A stretch of DNA of 48,338 nt, taken from an uncultured Pseudomonadota bacterium. GTDB lineage: Bacteria > Pseudomonadota > Alphaproteobacteria > RF32 > CAG-239. The notes under the pieces were generated by a model. It was given only the letters and a program-made list of their open reading frames with translations. It made no database searches and had not been told where the DNA came from. The position numbers were made by a program, and so were the translations under genes. Every line of letters begins with the position of its first letter. The stretch's first letter is position 1. Shown here piece by piece: positions 25,598 through 33,926 of the stretch. The stretch spans positions 1 to 48,338 of the forward strand of contig CABUWG010000011.1 in assembly GCA_902495305.1 (NCBI GenBank), given 5' to 3'.

Positions 25598-25632
25598 ACA
25601 AAAAAAGACCTCTGTAAAATAGAAGTCTTTTC
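25598..25632 (-). terminator. terminator of tRNA-Lys
   Basis: AAAAGAC (minus strand 25631-25625) pairs with GTCTTTT (25609-25603), extended by three further pairs, followed by T-run. It is four bases after the CCA end. Confidence 0.75.
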
Positions 25633-25636
25633 TAAA

Positions 25637-25712
25637 TGGTGAGCGCGTCGGGATTCGAACCCGAGACCCTTTGATTAAAAGTCAAATGCTCTACCAACTG
25701 AGCTACGCACCC
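25637..25712 (-). tRNA. tRNA-Lys (anticodon TTT)
   Basis: 76 bases including an encoded CCA (25639-25637). Acceptor GGGTGCG pairs with CGCGCTC with two G-T pairs. The D-loop AGTTGGTAGAGC, anticodon loop CTTTTAA (anticodon TTT) and T-arm TCGGG-TTCGAAT-CCCGA are canonical. The discriminator is A. Confidence 0.97.
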
Positions 25713-25730
25713 TTATCAAATACGAAGCTA

Positions 25731-25759
25731 TGTATAAGCGATAAAAAAACGATAGTCAA
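25731..25759 (-). promoter_or_regulatory. promoter of tRNA-Lys
   Basis: On the minus strand TTGACT (25759-25754), 17 bases, TATACA (25736-25731). It lies about 19 bases before the tRNA 5' end. Confidence 0.75.
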
Positions 25760-25871
25760 TAAAAAAAATCAAAAAAATTAAAAAAAATAAATTTGTGCTG
25801 TATTTATTAATAATTATATGTTAACATCACACTAACTTAAAACACGGAAGACTAATTTTAAGAGGAAAGCC

Positions 25872-26189
25872 ATGGCTGATAATAATATTGCAGAACAAGA
25901 AGGTAGATACGATATTTTACAAAACGGGGCAGGAGAAATCCTCATTATCATCAAATACCGCAACGGTGGTCCGGAAAATCCGCGGCTGGTTTATGACGGC
26001 GGCGATGTTGCTTTGTTGTATCGCAGTCGGGAAAGCGCTTTGTTTTTAGATGCGATTAATGAAAAAGCACGCGCACCGTTAAAATCCGTGGATGAAGTCC
26101 TGATTGCAGAGATTGACGGAGACGAGGTTGCCCGCGAATATAAAGTACCGATGCGGATTGTAAAAAGTCTGGAGGCTTTGGCCAAATAG
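25872..26189 (+). CDS. small conserved-looking protein, unknown
   Basis: 105 residues, soluble, beta-rich start (GRYDILQNGAGEILIIIKYRN) then a mixed C-terminus (PLKSVDEVLIAEIDGDEVAREYKVPM). No family recognised. AGAGGAAAG precedes the ATG. A strong terminator separates it from the nuoL-like gene, so it is not part of that operon. Confidence 0.7.
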   Translation: MADNNIAEQEGRYDILQNGAGEILIIIKYRNGGPENPRLVYDGGDVALLYRSRESALFLDAINEKARAPLKSVDEVLIAEIDGDEVAREYKVPMRIVKSLEALAK

Positions 26190-26210
26190 CGTTATGCACA
26201 ACCGTTGCAA

Positions 26211-26239
26211 AATAAGGGCTTTAAAAGCCCTTATTTTTT
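26211..26239 (+). terminator. terminator of the 25872 gene
   Basis: AATAAGGGCTT/AAGCCCTTATT (26211-26221/26225-26235) followed by a T-run. Confidence 0.88.
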
Positions 26240-26278
26240 GTTATATTGGTCGCAGTTAAATTATGTAAGACAAATAAA

Positions 26279-27943
26279 ATGCTTGTACATCTGTTTTTAT
26301 TGTTGTCTGTTCTGGGCGGAGCCACTTTTTTTCTGCCCAAAGACAAATTTTCCCGATTCTTTTCTGCATTGCTCTTTCTTGCGGCAGGAATTGGCGTTTG
26401 GAATCTTATTCAGGCCAGCCGTTCAGCACATGCAGAACCGTTTGTCTTCCACTGGATTCAATACAAAACCCTGCATATCGACATCAATTTATCTTCCAAC
26501 TTGCGCAATTTCATCCAAATCATGCCTTTTGGCATTGTGTTGTTGTTTTCACTTTTTGGCAATATTTTTTCGCGGCAGGAAACAAGGCGTCTGCGTCTGG
26601 GCGGCCTGATGTGCATCAATCTGGCTTTTTTGCTGCTTCTGGTCTGTGCCAACAATCTGATTGTCTTAATGATTAGTGCTTTCCTGATTGGCATCACAAC
26701 GCTTTATATTATAAATGATTACGATTCGAAAAAAACTTATATCTTTTATAATCTGGTTTCGGACATGGCCTTGTTTACGGCCTGTGCCATAATTTACAGC
26801 CGCTTTCATCAGGTAGAACTGTCTGTTTTGTCACGCTACGCCCGTGAAGGCGAACATGTTTCGCTGGTCGCGTTGCTGATTTTGCTGAGTTTGATGATAA
26901 AAAACGGTTTGTTTTTGTTTCAGAACCAACTGCTGAGTTTTCGGGACATCAATTTTAACCGGATGATATTTTTGAGCTTTTGCAGTTTGCCGGTTGTCGG
27001 AATGTCAATTTATGAAAAAGCCCTGCCGCTGCTGTCTTCATTTGAATATACCGGCATCATAATCGGAACGGCAGCAGCCCTTTCCACGCTCTATGCACTG
27101 GGCGGCGCTTTGATTTATGACGATATCAAAGAAAAAACGCTGTGCTTTAATATGCTGTTTTGGGCGCTGCTGTATGCCCTGTCTTTGGCAATGCCGCAAT
27201 TCTCTTTTGCCGCTTGCTATCCTCTGCTGTTGCTGATGCTGGCTCTGAACGGGTTGATACATGCTTTGTCTGCCTCCGCATCTGATGAGGTTTATGCTTC
27301 TAAAATGGGCGGTTTTGCCAAAATGCTGTGGCCGCAGCTTGTTTTTTTCATCATTTGGTACGCCGTTTTTGTTCAAAATGTTTTTGCTTTAGCCAAACCG
27401 GCGCCAATTCTGAATTTCGAGTTGGGAACTTTTGCTTTTGCCGTGGCGCTGGCTTTGGCGCATTTGCTGCGTCAGGCATTTTTCGGAACAACTCGGGCAG
27501 ACGACATCGTCTGTGCCCGTTTGCGGACTTTGCCTTATGCAGACTGCTGGCTGCCGGCAGTTCTGATTTGCGGGTTCTATGCCCTGCCGCTGTCAAAAAT
27601 TTCTGTACCGGCGGGAATGACACTGGCCGTATTTGTCCTGCTGCTGGTTATGCATCCTTTGCGCGGCCTGTCACGCTATTACGCCGATGAAGAATTGCAA
27701 TTGTCAGAATTTTTCAAACGCTTTTATGAACTGCTGATTTTAACGCCGATAACCGTTTTGGGACGGATTTTGTGGCTGACCATAGATTTTGTGATTATAG
27801 AACGCACAATCATCAACTCTCTCTCGGATATGATAAAGTTTTTAATCCGGATCTCTCAAAAAATCCACCAGCCGCAAATGCTTAATTATATCCTGCTCAC
27901 GCTTTGCGGGCTGGGTATCATCTTTTTGTACGCGGGGAGATAA
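26279..27943 (+). CDS. nuoL: divergent NuoL-like antiporter subunit
   Basis: 554 residues, about 14-16 hydrophobic segments. Assignment rests mainly on order (followed by NuoM-like, NuoN-like, birA, rnj as in many alphaproteobacteria) and on the general fold; the sequence is far from typical NuoL. The usual segment K-S-A-Q..L..WLP.AM.GPTPVSALIHAATMV is replaced: only K-N-G survives (LMIKNGLFLFQNQLLSF) and the His/Pro part is gone. The conserved glutamate of helix 5 is also missing (LMISAFLIGITTLY). Gene symbol is therefore tentative. It starts the three-gene antiporter block, with a terminator directly upstream and a poor ribosome binding site. Confidence 0.6.
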   Translation: MLVHLFLLLSVLGGATFFLPKDKFSRFFSALLFLAAGIGVWNLIQASRSAHAEPFVFHWIQYKTLHIDINLSSNLRNFIQIMPFGIVLLFSLFGNIFSRQETRRLRLGGLMCINLAFLLLLVCANNLIVLMISAFLIGITTLYIINDYDSKKTYIFYNLVSDMALFTACAIIYSRFHQVELSVLSRYAREGEHVSLVALLILLSLMIKNGLFLFQNQLLSFRDINFNRMIFLSFCSLPVVGMSIYEKALPLLSSFEYTGIIIGTAAALSTLYALGGALIYDDIKEKTLCFNMLFWALLYALSLAMPQFSFAACYPLLLLMLALNGLIHALSASASDEVYASKMGGFAKMLWPQLVFFIIWYAVFVQNVFALAKPAPILNFELGTFAFAVALALAHLLRQAFFGTTRADDIVCARLRTLPYADCWLPAVLICGFYALPLSKISVPAGMTLAVFVLLLVMHPLRGLSRYYADEELQLSEFFKRFYELLILTPITVLGRILWLTIDFVIIERTIINSLSDMIKFLIRISQKIHQPQMLNYILLTLCGLGIIFLYAGR

Positions 27944-27946
27944 GCT

Positions 27947-29380
27947 ATGAGCAGCAATCTTTATCTGTTGTCAATTATCATTGCTTTGCCGTTTCTGGGC
28001 ATGCTGTTTGTCTTGTCTGCCAAAGATGATGACAAAACCGGCGGCCGCAATGTTTATAACGTCAGCTTATTTGCCGTCATTGCCAATATTGTGCTGATTT
28101 TGCGCATGTTTTCCCGTCTGGATGTCAAATCTCCGGCGCTTCAGCTCATAGAGCGATTTACCTGGCTTGAAAATCCGCGCATTGATATTATTCTGGGCGT
28201 CGATGTTTTTTCCGCCCTGCTGCTTCTGGCTGTCCACATCGCCTTTATCATCGGCTTTATGGCGGTACGGCACAACCGGCTGCGGCAAAAGTCAATGATG
28301 GTTTTTTCACTGCTGTTTTTGAGTCAGATTACCGGTTTTTTGCTGGCGGCGGACATTTTTTCTTTTTATATCTTTTTTGAGGCCATGCTTTTTCCTGTCT
28401 TCATGCTGATTGGCATTTTTGGCGATATCCGCCGGCAGGGGACGATGTATCGCTTTTTCCTGTACAATTTTTTGGGAGCCGTTGTGCTGTTTCTGGCCAC
28501 CATTATTCTGTATAATTATCAAAACGGCGCAGTTGAAATCTCCAAAGTTGCAGATTTGTCATTTAACAGCCGGATAGAACACTTTATGTGGGCGTCAATC
28601 TTAATCTCGTTTCTGTCGCGCATACCGGTCTGGCCGTTTCATTTCTGGATTTCTTCAGTCAGCTCCAATATTAAAAACCCGCTGGTGTTTATTATCGTCA
28701 ACCTGATACCGCTGACCGGAATTTATGGGCTGATACGTTTTTTGCCGCAGACATTTCCTCCCTCTGCCGCATTTTATATAACGGCGCTGGAAATCATCGG
28801 CGTCGTGACCATGCTCTTTATTGCGTTGATAGGCTTTATCAATAAAGACACGCAGTATAAGTTCTTTTCTTACATAACGGTCTATTACATTATGTATATG
28901 CTGGGGCTGCTGACCAAAAACAGCCTGATTATGCTGAATGTCGGCTTTTCTTTCTTCAGCTACCTGATTATCGTGGCCGGTTTGGAATTTGTGTCCGGCT
29001 ATATCCGCACCCAGCAGGAAAAACTGGAGCTCGGGACGGAAGGTTTGCTCTGCCCGGTACCGCGACTGTCATTCGTTTATTCCTTTCTGGTGCTGGCAGC
29101 CATCGGGCTTCCGGTCTCGTCTTTGTTCCTGAACAATTTTTTAATCATTTCCAGCCTGCTGGAAAATAACTTCACTCTGGGAATAACGGTCGTTGGCGCG
29201 CTGGTTCTGTCGTCCGGCGCCCTGCTGGGAGATTTGTACCGCCTGAAAGACAGTTCGGCTTTCAGTCCGGAAAAAGGCTGTATACTGGATATTTCCAAAC
29301 CCTATTTTGTGTTTTTGGCTTTTATCATATTTGTTTTAATTGCCTCTTTTGTCAGGCCCTTGTGGTTTTTGGGTGTGTAG
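27947..29380 (+). CDS. nuoM: divergent NuoM-like antiporter subunit
   Basis: 477 residues, 14 hydrophobic segments, near NuoM length. FYIFFEAMLFPVFMLIGIFG keeps the helix-5 glutamate of NuoM. The next landmark, normally K-x-P-x-WPFH-WLP..H...PT..SV, reads SFLSRIPVWPFHFWISSVSSNI: WPFH is kept but the pumping Lys is Arg and the P-T-A-G part is lost. The helix-8 Lys (LLKMGGYG) has become LIPLTGIYG. It begins three bases after nuoL-like, behind GGGGAGA. Confidence 0.8.
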   Translation: MSSNLYLLSIIIALPFLGMLFVLSAKDDDKTGGRNVYNVSLFAVIANIVLILRMFSRLDVKSPALQLIERFTWLENPRIDIILGVDVFSALLLLAVHIAFIIGFMAVRHNRLRQKSMMVFSLLFLSQITGFLLAADIFSFYIFFEAMLFPVFMLIGIFGDIRRQGTMYRFFLYNFLGAVVLFLATIILYNYQNGAVEISKVADLSFNSRIEHFMWASILISFLSRIPVWPFHFWISSVSSNIKNPLVFIIVNLIPLTGIYGLIRFLPQTFPPSAAFYITALEIIGVVTMLFIALIGFINKDTQYKFFSYITVYYIMYMLGLLTKNSLIMLNVGFSFFSYLIIVAGLEFVSGYIRTQQEKLELGTEGLLCPVPRLSFVYSFLVLAAIGLPVSSLFLNNFLIISSLLENNFTLGITVVGALVLSSGALLGDLYRLKDSSAFSPEKGCILDISKPYFVFLAFIIFVLIASFVRPLWFLGV

Positions 29381-29389
29381 GAGAAAAAA

Positions 29390-30805
29390 ATGCTGTTGAC
29401 CTTTTTGCCTGAAATCGTTTTGTTCTGCTGCCTGCCGGTGATGTCTCTGGTTCGGGTTTTCCGCACCTCGGCCACGCCCAAAACCTTTTTTACGCTGTCA
29501 AAATATTTTATGCTGGCATCGGTGTTGTTGAGCATTATCTTGTACGACAAGAGCGAACTGCCGCAAATGTATGAAAACAGCCGTTATACAACCTTGTTCA
29601 AAAGTCTGGCCTTTTTGTTTTCTCTGGTTTGGTTTTTTCTGGCATACCGCTGGTTTTTGCATGAGGAGCGTTCGTCTTTCCGCTATTTTATGCTGAGCGT
29701 CAGTGCGCTGATTTGCCTGAACATCATAATTTCCGCTCATAATTTCGGGCTGCTGTGGGGGGCCTTGGCCGTCAATACCGTGCTGGTATATTTCCTGATA
29801 CTGCGGCGGCTTGACGATGAACGGATTTTTACCGTCGCCCGCCGTTATGCCGCTTTTGCCGCCTTTTTCCTGCTGTTGATGCTTGCCGGCATGATTGTCT
29901 TTTATCGCCGGCTCGGCAGCCTGAATTTTCGGGTAATCTATGATTTTTTGCATAACGGGCAAGACATTCCGCTGCTTTATCTGAACGCTTCGGCCATGAT
30001 TCTGTCCGGCATGCTGTTTTTTATGGCGGTTGCGCCTTTTCACTTTTGGTTTTTGGACGTTGTGCGCTATTCCATACTGCCTGTCGGCGGCTGGCTGACT
30101 CTGGTGCCGGTGCTGGCTTATTTTGCGGCTTTTTGCGCCATGATTATCAATGTCTTTTTTCCGATATACGCCCATTTTCAGCAGCCGTTAATAATTTTTG
30201 CCGTTACGTCGCTGTTTTTGGGCGCTGTCGGGGCTAATGGCGAAAAAAACATTCTGCGGCTGTTTGCTTACGGCAGCGTGTTTAATACCGGCTTTATCCT
30301 GATAAGCCTGATAACCTTCAGTGCCGACAGCCTGTTCAGCTCTTTTGTTTATCTGCTGGTATATTTGTCGGCCATGCTCGGCATATATACGGTTTTTCTG
30401 GGGTTCAAAAGCCAGGGGCGCTATGTTTTTGAACTGCGGGAAATTGCCGGCATCGCCAAACTGAAAGCCTATCTTGCCGCCGCTTTGCTGATGTTTCTGG
30501 TTTCATTAATCGGCTCGCCGCCGATGCTGGGCTTTTTGGGCAAACTCTCGGTCATTAACAATCTGGTGCTGGAACATCATTTTTATCTGGTCGCCGTGAC
30601 GTTGTTGTCGCTGATTTTAATGGCAAATGCCTACCTGATTGTGGTAAAGACAGTCTATTTTGACTCGCCGGTGATGAACTTTGACCGCATTGATAAAAGC
30701 ATTTACATTTGCCTGACGCTCAATTTGATTTTGGTCGTCATCAGTCTGGTGCAGCCGCGTTTTCTGATGAGCGGCTTCGAGCGGATGCTGATAAGGGTAT
30801 TTTAG
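29390..30805 (+). CDS. nuoN: divergent NuoN-like antiporter subunit
   Basis: 471 residues, 14 hydrophobic segments, NuoN length. Landmarks: APFHFWFLDVV in place of VPFHMWAPDVYEG, with Lys before it replaced by Met (FFMAVAPFH); SLIGSPPMLGFLGKLSV matches the conserved S-L-x-G-x-P-P..GF.GK motif and keeps its Lys. The helix-5 glutamate (ELLSL) is absent (GLLWGALAVN). It starts ten bases after nuoM-like behind AGGAGA and is followed eight bases later by birA. Confidence 0.8.
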   Translation: MLLTFLPEIVLFCCLPVMSLVRVFRTSATPKTFFTLSKYFMLASVLLSIILYDKSELPQMYENSRYTTLFKSLAFLFSLVWFFLAYRWFLHEERSSFRYFMLSVSALICLNIIISAHNFGLLWGALAVNTVLVYFLILRRLDDERIFTVARRYAAFAAFFLLLMLAGMIVFYRRLGSLNFRVIYDFLHNGQDIPLLYLNASAMILSGMLFFMAVAPFHFWFLDVVRYSILPVGGWLTLVPVLAYFAAFCAMIINVFFPIYAHFQQPLIIFAVTSLFLGAVGANGEKNILRLFAYGSVFNTGFILISLITFSADSLFSSFVYLLVYLSAMLGIYTVFLGFKSQGRYVFELREIAGIAKLKAYLAAALLMFLVSLIGSPPMLGFLGKLSVINNLVLEHHFYLVAVTLLSLILMANAYLIVVKTVYFDSPVMNFDRIDKSIYICLTLNLILVVISLVQPRFLMSGFERMLIRVF

Positions 30806-30813
30806 GAGGAACA

Positions 30814-31536
30814 ATGACGGAATTGAACGGATGGTATTGGCAGGACAAAGCCGAAACCGGCAGCACGAATGACGACGTTTTTCAGCTGAGCCAAAATCCT
30901 CCCGCACCGAAATTTGTCATAACCGCTGTCCGCCAAAATGCCGGAAGAGGGCGCCGCGGCCGCAGCTGGATAGGATTGGACGGCAATTTGTTTATGTCTT
31001 TGGGCGTCAGGGAGGAACTCAAAGACTTGGGACAACTTGTATTTGTGGTGTCGCTGAGTCTGGCCGAAGTCATTGCCGGACTTGGCGCGGATGTCAAAAT
31101 AAAATGGCCGAATGACGTGCTGGTCGGCGGAGCAAAAATCTCCGGTATCCTGCTTGAAAAAGCCGAAAACGGATATATTACAATCGGTATCGGCGTCAAT
31201 ATCAACGCCGCCCCGCAGCTCGATACCCTGCTGTACCGTTCAACCAGCCTGAAAGATAACGGGATTGTCATCGACCGGCTGGCGTTTTTGCGCCTTTATT
31301 TGCAAAAATTTGATGACAACCGCCGGATATGGCATACGCAGGGCTTTGACGATATCCGCCGCCGCTGGCTACAAAACGCCAAAGGTTTGGGCGGCGAAAT
31401 CCGCGTTGTAACGGAAAAAGGCGAGGAAAACGGCACGTTTGCCGGCGTCGATAATAATGGATTGTTATTATTGCAAAAAGGTGCTATAGTGCAAAAGATA
31501 TATGCGGGTGATGTATTTTATAAAGAAAATAAATAA
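30814..31536 (+). CDS. birA: biotin--[acetyl-CoA carboxylase] ligase
   Basis: 240 residues: catalytic and C-terminal domains only, without the DNA-binding head of E. coli BirA, so it cannot be the biotin repressor. It activates biotin with ATP and attaches it to the biotin carboxyl carrier protein. Motifs: GRGRRGRSWIG (biotinyl-AMP loop, about 46-56), KWPNDVLVGGAKISGILLE (about 98-116), TIGIGVNIN. AGGAGGA precedes the ATG. It sits between nuoN-like and rnj, a conserved alphaproteobacterial neighbourhood; coaX, often found between them, is missing. Confidence 0.93.
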   Translation: MTELNGWYWQDKAETGSTNDDVFQLSQNPPAPKFVITAVRQNAGRGRRGRSWIGLDGNLFMSLGVREELKDLGQLVFVVSLSLAEVIAGLGADVKIKWPNDVLVGGAKISGILLEKAENGYITIGIGVNINAAPQLDTLLYRSTSLKDNGIVIDRLAFLRLYLQKFDDNRRIWHTQGFDDIRRRWLQNAKGLGGEIRVVTEKGEENGTFAGVDNNGLLLLQKGAIVQKIYAGDVFYKENK

Positions 31537-31551
31537 GGAAAATAATTATAA

Positions 31552-33234
31552 ATGAATGAATTTAATAAAGAGGGAATATACTTTTTTGCCTTAGGCGGGG
31601 CGGAAGAAGTTGGTTTTAATATGTACGCCTATGCAGTAGATGGAAAAATTATAGTTGTAGACGCCGGTTACGGTTTTTTGAATGACGATTATCCGGGAAT
31701 GGAAATGGGGCTGGCCGATGCGTCTTTTTTAGAAAATTATCAGGAAGATATTGAAGCCATATTCATTACCCACGCGCATGAAGACCACTTTGGCGCCATA
31801 GCCCATATCTGGCCCAAACTCCGCTGTCCGATATACGCCACTGATTTCACGCTCGGCCACATTGCTTACCGCCTGCGTGAATACAAACTGGAAAACGAGG
31901 TCGAGCTTCACTCGGCAACGGATCATCCGCGGGTAAAATTGCAGAATTTTGACGTCGAGTTCGCCGGACTGGTCCATTCCACGCTGGAAAGCTGCGGCCT
32001 GATTATCCGCACCAAATACGGCAATGTCGTCCACGCAACAGATTGGCGCTTTGACGATGGGCAGAATGAATTGTCGGTAACGGATTACAAAGCGCTGCAT
32101 GAGGTCGCCAAAGAAGGCGTGGAACTTTATGTCGGCGATTCGACCAACATGCGCGAAACGGAGCAGTCTCCGTCCGAAATGGAGATTCGCGAAAATTTGA
32201 TAAAACTGGTGCCAACGTTCAAAAATACGCTGGTTGCCACTTGCTTTGCTTCTAATATCACCCGTATGGAAAGCCTGATTCTGGCAGCCCATGCAGCAGA
32301 CAGAACGCCGGTTATTGCCGGCATGAGCCTGATTCAGAATATGAACATTGCCAAAGACTGCGGCTTTCTGCAAGATCTTCCGCCTTATGTCGAGGCCAAA
32401 CAGGCCATGGACATCCCGCTGGACAAGATGCTTTATATCTGCGCCGGCTCACAGGGCAATTACCGCAGCGGATTGACCAGAATTGTCAACGGCGAGAACA
32501 AAAACATCAGCCTCGGCAAAGGCGATGCCATTATCTTCTCATCCAAAATCATCCCCGGTAATGAAGAAAAAATCGAGCGCATGCAGGAAAAACTGCGTGA
32601 CGCCGGCGTTGACGTCATTACGACCGAGGAATACGCCGTCCATACCACCGGCCATGGCGGCAAAAATGAAATCAAAGCCATGTATGAGCTGCTTAAACCG
32701 CAGTTGGTCATTCCGGTTCACGGGGACAAACGCAACATCAGGGAACAGCGCCGCTTTGCGCTGGAATGCGGCGTCAAAGAAGTCACACAGGTTCATAACG
32801 GCGACGTCCTGCTGGTTAATAAAGGCGGATACGAGCTGGTGGGCGTGGTTCCGACCGATATCTTGGGTGTAGACCGCAAACAGCTGACCGGTCTCGGATC
32901 GCAGCTGGTGAAAAATCGCAAACGCATTGCTTATAATTGCAGTGTGTTTATCAGCGCGGTTTTTGATGAAAAATGGCAGCTGGAAGACCTGCAAATCAGC
33001 GCAATAGACATTCTGGAAGAAAACGCTTGGCAGGAGCTGATGGAAAGCATTAAAGAAGATATGATAAAATCCATCCCCGGAGAGCTTGTTAAACTCAACT
33101 ATCGTGAAAGCGCGATTGAAGAATATATTCGGGCTAAAATCCGCAAGAAGATTTATGCGGCAACAGACATCAAACCGGTTGTCTTCATGCACTTTTTCAA
33201 GAAAAAAGATGACGGAGAACTTGGCGGAGAATAG
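31552..33234 (+). CDS. rnj: ribonuclease J
   Basis: 560 residues. Metallo-beta-lactamase/beta-CASP nuclease acting in RNA decay and processing. The zinc motif ITHAHEDHFGAI lies near residue 75, with further ligands in HSTLESCGLII and VVHATDWRFD; the beta-CASP part carries GSQGNYRSGLTRI and HTTGHGG, and VIPVHGDKR holds a late His. The C-terminal small domain is present. AAGGAA precedes the ATG. It is the last gene of the nuoLMN-birA-rnj run, 15 bases after birA. Confidence 0.93.
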   Translation: MNEFNKEGIYFFALGGAEEVGFNMYAYAVDGKIIVVDAGYGFLNDDYPGMEMGLADASFLENYQEDIEAIFITHAHEDHFGAIAHIWPKLRCPIYATDFTLGHIAYRLREYKLENEVELHSATDHPRVKLQNFDVEFAGLVHSTLESCGLIIRTKYGNVVHATDWRFDDGQNELSVTDYKALHEVAKEGVELYVGDSTNMRETEQSPSEMEIRENLIKLVPTFKNTLVATCFASNITRMESLILAAHAADRTPVIAGMSLIQNMNIAKDCGFLQDLPPYVEAKQAMDIPLDKMLYICAGSQGNYRSGLTRIVNGENKNISLGKGDAIIFSSKIIPGNEEKIERMQEKLRDAGVDVITTEEYAVHTTGHGGKNEIKAMYELLKPQLVIPVHGDKRNIREQRRFALECGVKEVTQVHNGDVLLVNKGGYELVGVVPTDILGVDRKQLTGLGSQLVKNRKRIAYNCSVFISAVFDEKWQLEDLQISAIDILEENAWQELMESIKEDMIKSIPGELVKLNYRESAIEEYIRAKIRKKIYAATDIKPVVFMHFFKKKDDGELGGE

Positions 33235-33390
33235 AGCCGCGGACTTGCCCTTAAAAATACTATCTTTCCTCCTGCACACTGTCGGAGCATTGAAATCCTC
33301 AGGGCGGGAGATGTAGCTAACCTAACCGCCGTACAGGGCAATGCTGGCAATGATAAATGCTTCAAAGCGCCTTCAGCTAATAAAAATCGC
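33235..33390 (+). other. spacer after rnj, nothing recognised
   Basis: About 155 bases without a supported frame, hairpin terminator or promoter until the TTGCAA of the next module. GC content is similar to rnj, so it could be the decayed end of a gene, but I see no proof. Confidence 0.4.
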
Positions 33391-33418
33391 TTGCAAAAAG
33401 CTTAGATTCCTTTAATAT
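33391..33418 (+). promoter_or_regulatory. promoter of structured-leader module, copy 2
   Basis: TTGCAA (33391-33396), 16 bases, TAATAT (33413-33418). Both boxes and the bases up to the first hairpin (AACTCTCGCAGTCCGGAG) match copy 3. Confidence 0.75.
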
Positions 33419-33424
33419 AACTCT

Positions 33425-33605
33425 CGCAGTCCGGAGGCGGACTGTGGTGTCTGAAAAACATCTTTAGGTTATCCGCTCTTGGCGGAGTACGTGACATAAG
33501 CCGCTTTGCGGACGAATAAGCGTGACTGTACCTAAACAGTTTTTCAGCTCCGCCACCCTTTATCGGGTGGTTTTGTTTTAACAAAATAGTGGAGCTAAAA
33601 AAATA
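33425..33605 (+). promoter_or_regulatory. pseudoknotted structured leader RNA, copy 2 (unclassified)
   Basis: Same architecture as copy 1 with different stem sequences: hairpin 33427-33433/33438-33444; helix A CTGAAAAAC/GTTTTTCAG (33451-33459/33539-33547); helix B TTTAGGT/ACCTAAA (33463-33469/33530-33536); helix C AGTACG with CGT-G-ACT (33486-33491/33521-33527); apical CCGC/GCGG (33501-33504/33508-33511); pseudoknot GGCGGAG/CTCCGCC (33481-33487/33548-33554); hairpin CCACCC/GGGTGG (33553-33558/33565-33570). Shine-Dalgarno GGAGCT (33591-33596) is complementary to AGCTCC (33546-33551). Confidence 0.8.
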
Positions 33606-33878
33606 ATGAAGAATATAAAGTATCAATCCAGAGCGTCTAATCCGCTGAAAGCGATTCACCGGACGCTGGGTTTTGCCTTTTACTGCGAAAGACGAAAAGA
33701 CGAGATTACATTAAAAAAAGTCAGCAGGAAATTAAAAGTCCCGACCGAATATATAGAGGATTTGGAATTGGGACGCGGCAGAATCAGGCCGTGGCTGATA
33801 AAAGAACTTCTGGAATATTATAACAGAAAAATATCAGTCTACCTTGACATGCCGGAAGATGATAAGAAAAAGAGTTAA
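33606..33878 (+). CDS. small helix-turn-helix (XRE-like) protein, module copy 2
   Basis: 90 residues. The helix-turn-helix region (ITLKKVSRKLKVPTEYIEDLELGRGRI, near 39-65 in fold order) and following helix (KELLEYYNRKISVYL) align in spacing with the proteins of copies 1 and 3, but identity is low and the N-terminus (KYQSRASNPLKAIHRTLGFAFYCERRK) is different and longer. So the leader is better conserved than the protein it precedes. The start lies nine bases after GGAGCT. Regulatory role inferred from fold only. Confidence 0.8.
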   Translation: MKNIKYQSRASNPLKAIHRTLGFAFYCERRKDEITLKKVSRKLKVPTEYIEDLELGRGRIRPWLIKELLEYYNRKISVYLDMPEDDKKKS

Positions 33879-33881
33879 AAC

Positions 33882-33909
33882 AAAAGCGGGATTAATCTCC
33901 CGCTTTTTC
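33882..33909. terminator. terminator between module copy 2 and pfkA
   Basis: AGCGGGA/TCCCGCT stem with T-run on the plus strand and A-run usable for the minus-strand pfkA. Almost identical to the terminator of copy 1. Confidence 0.85.
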
Positions 33910-33926
33910 ATGATAAATATGTTTGA

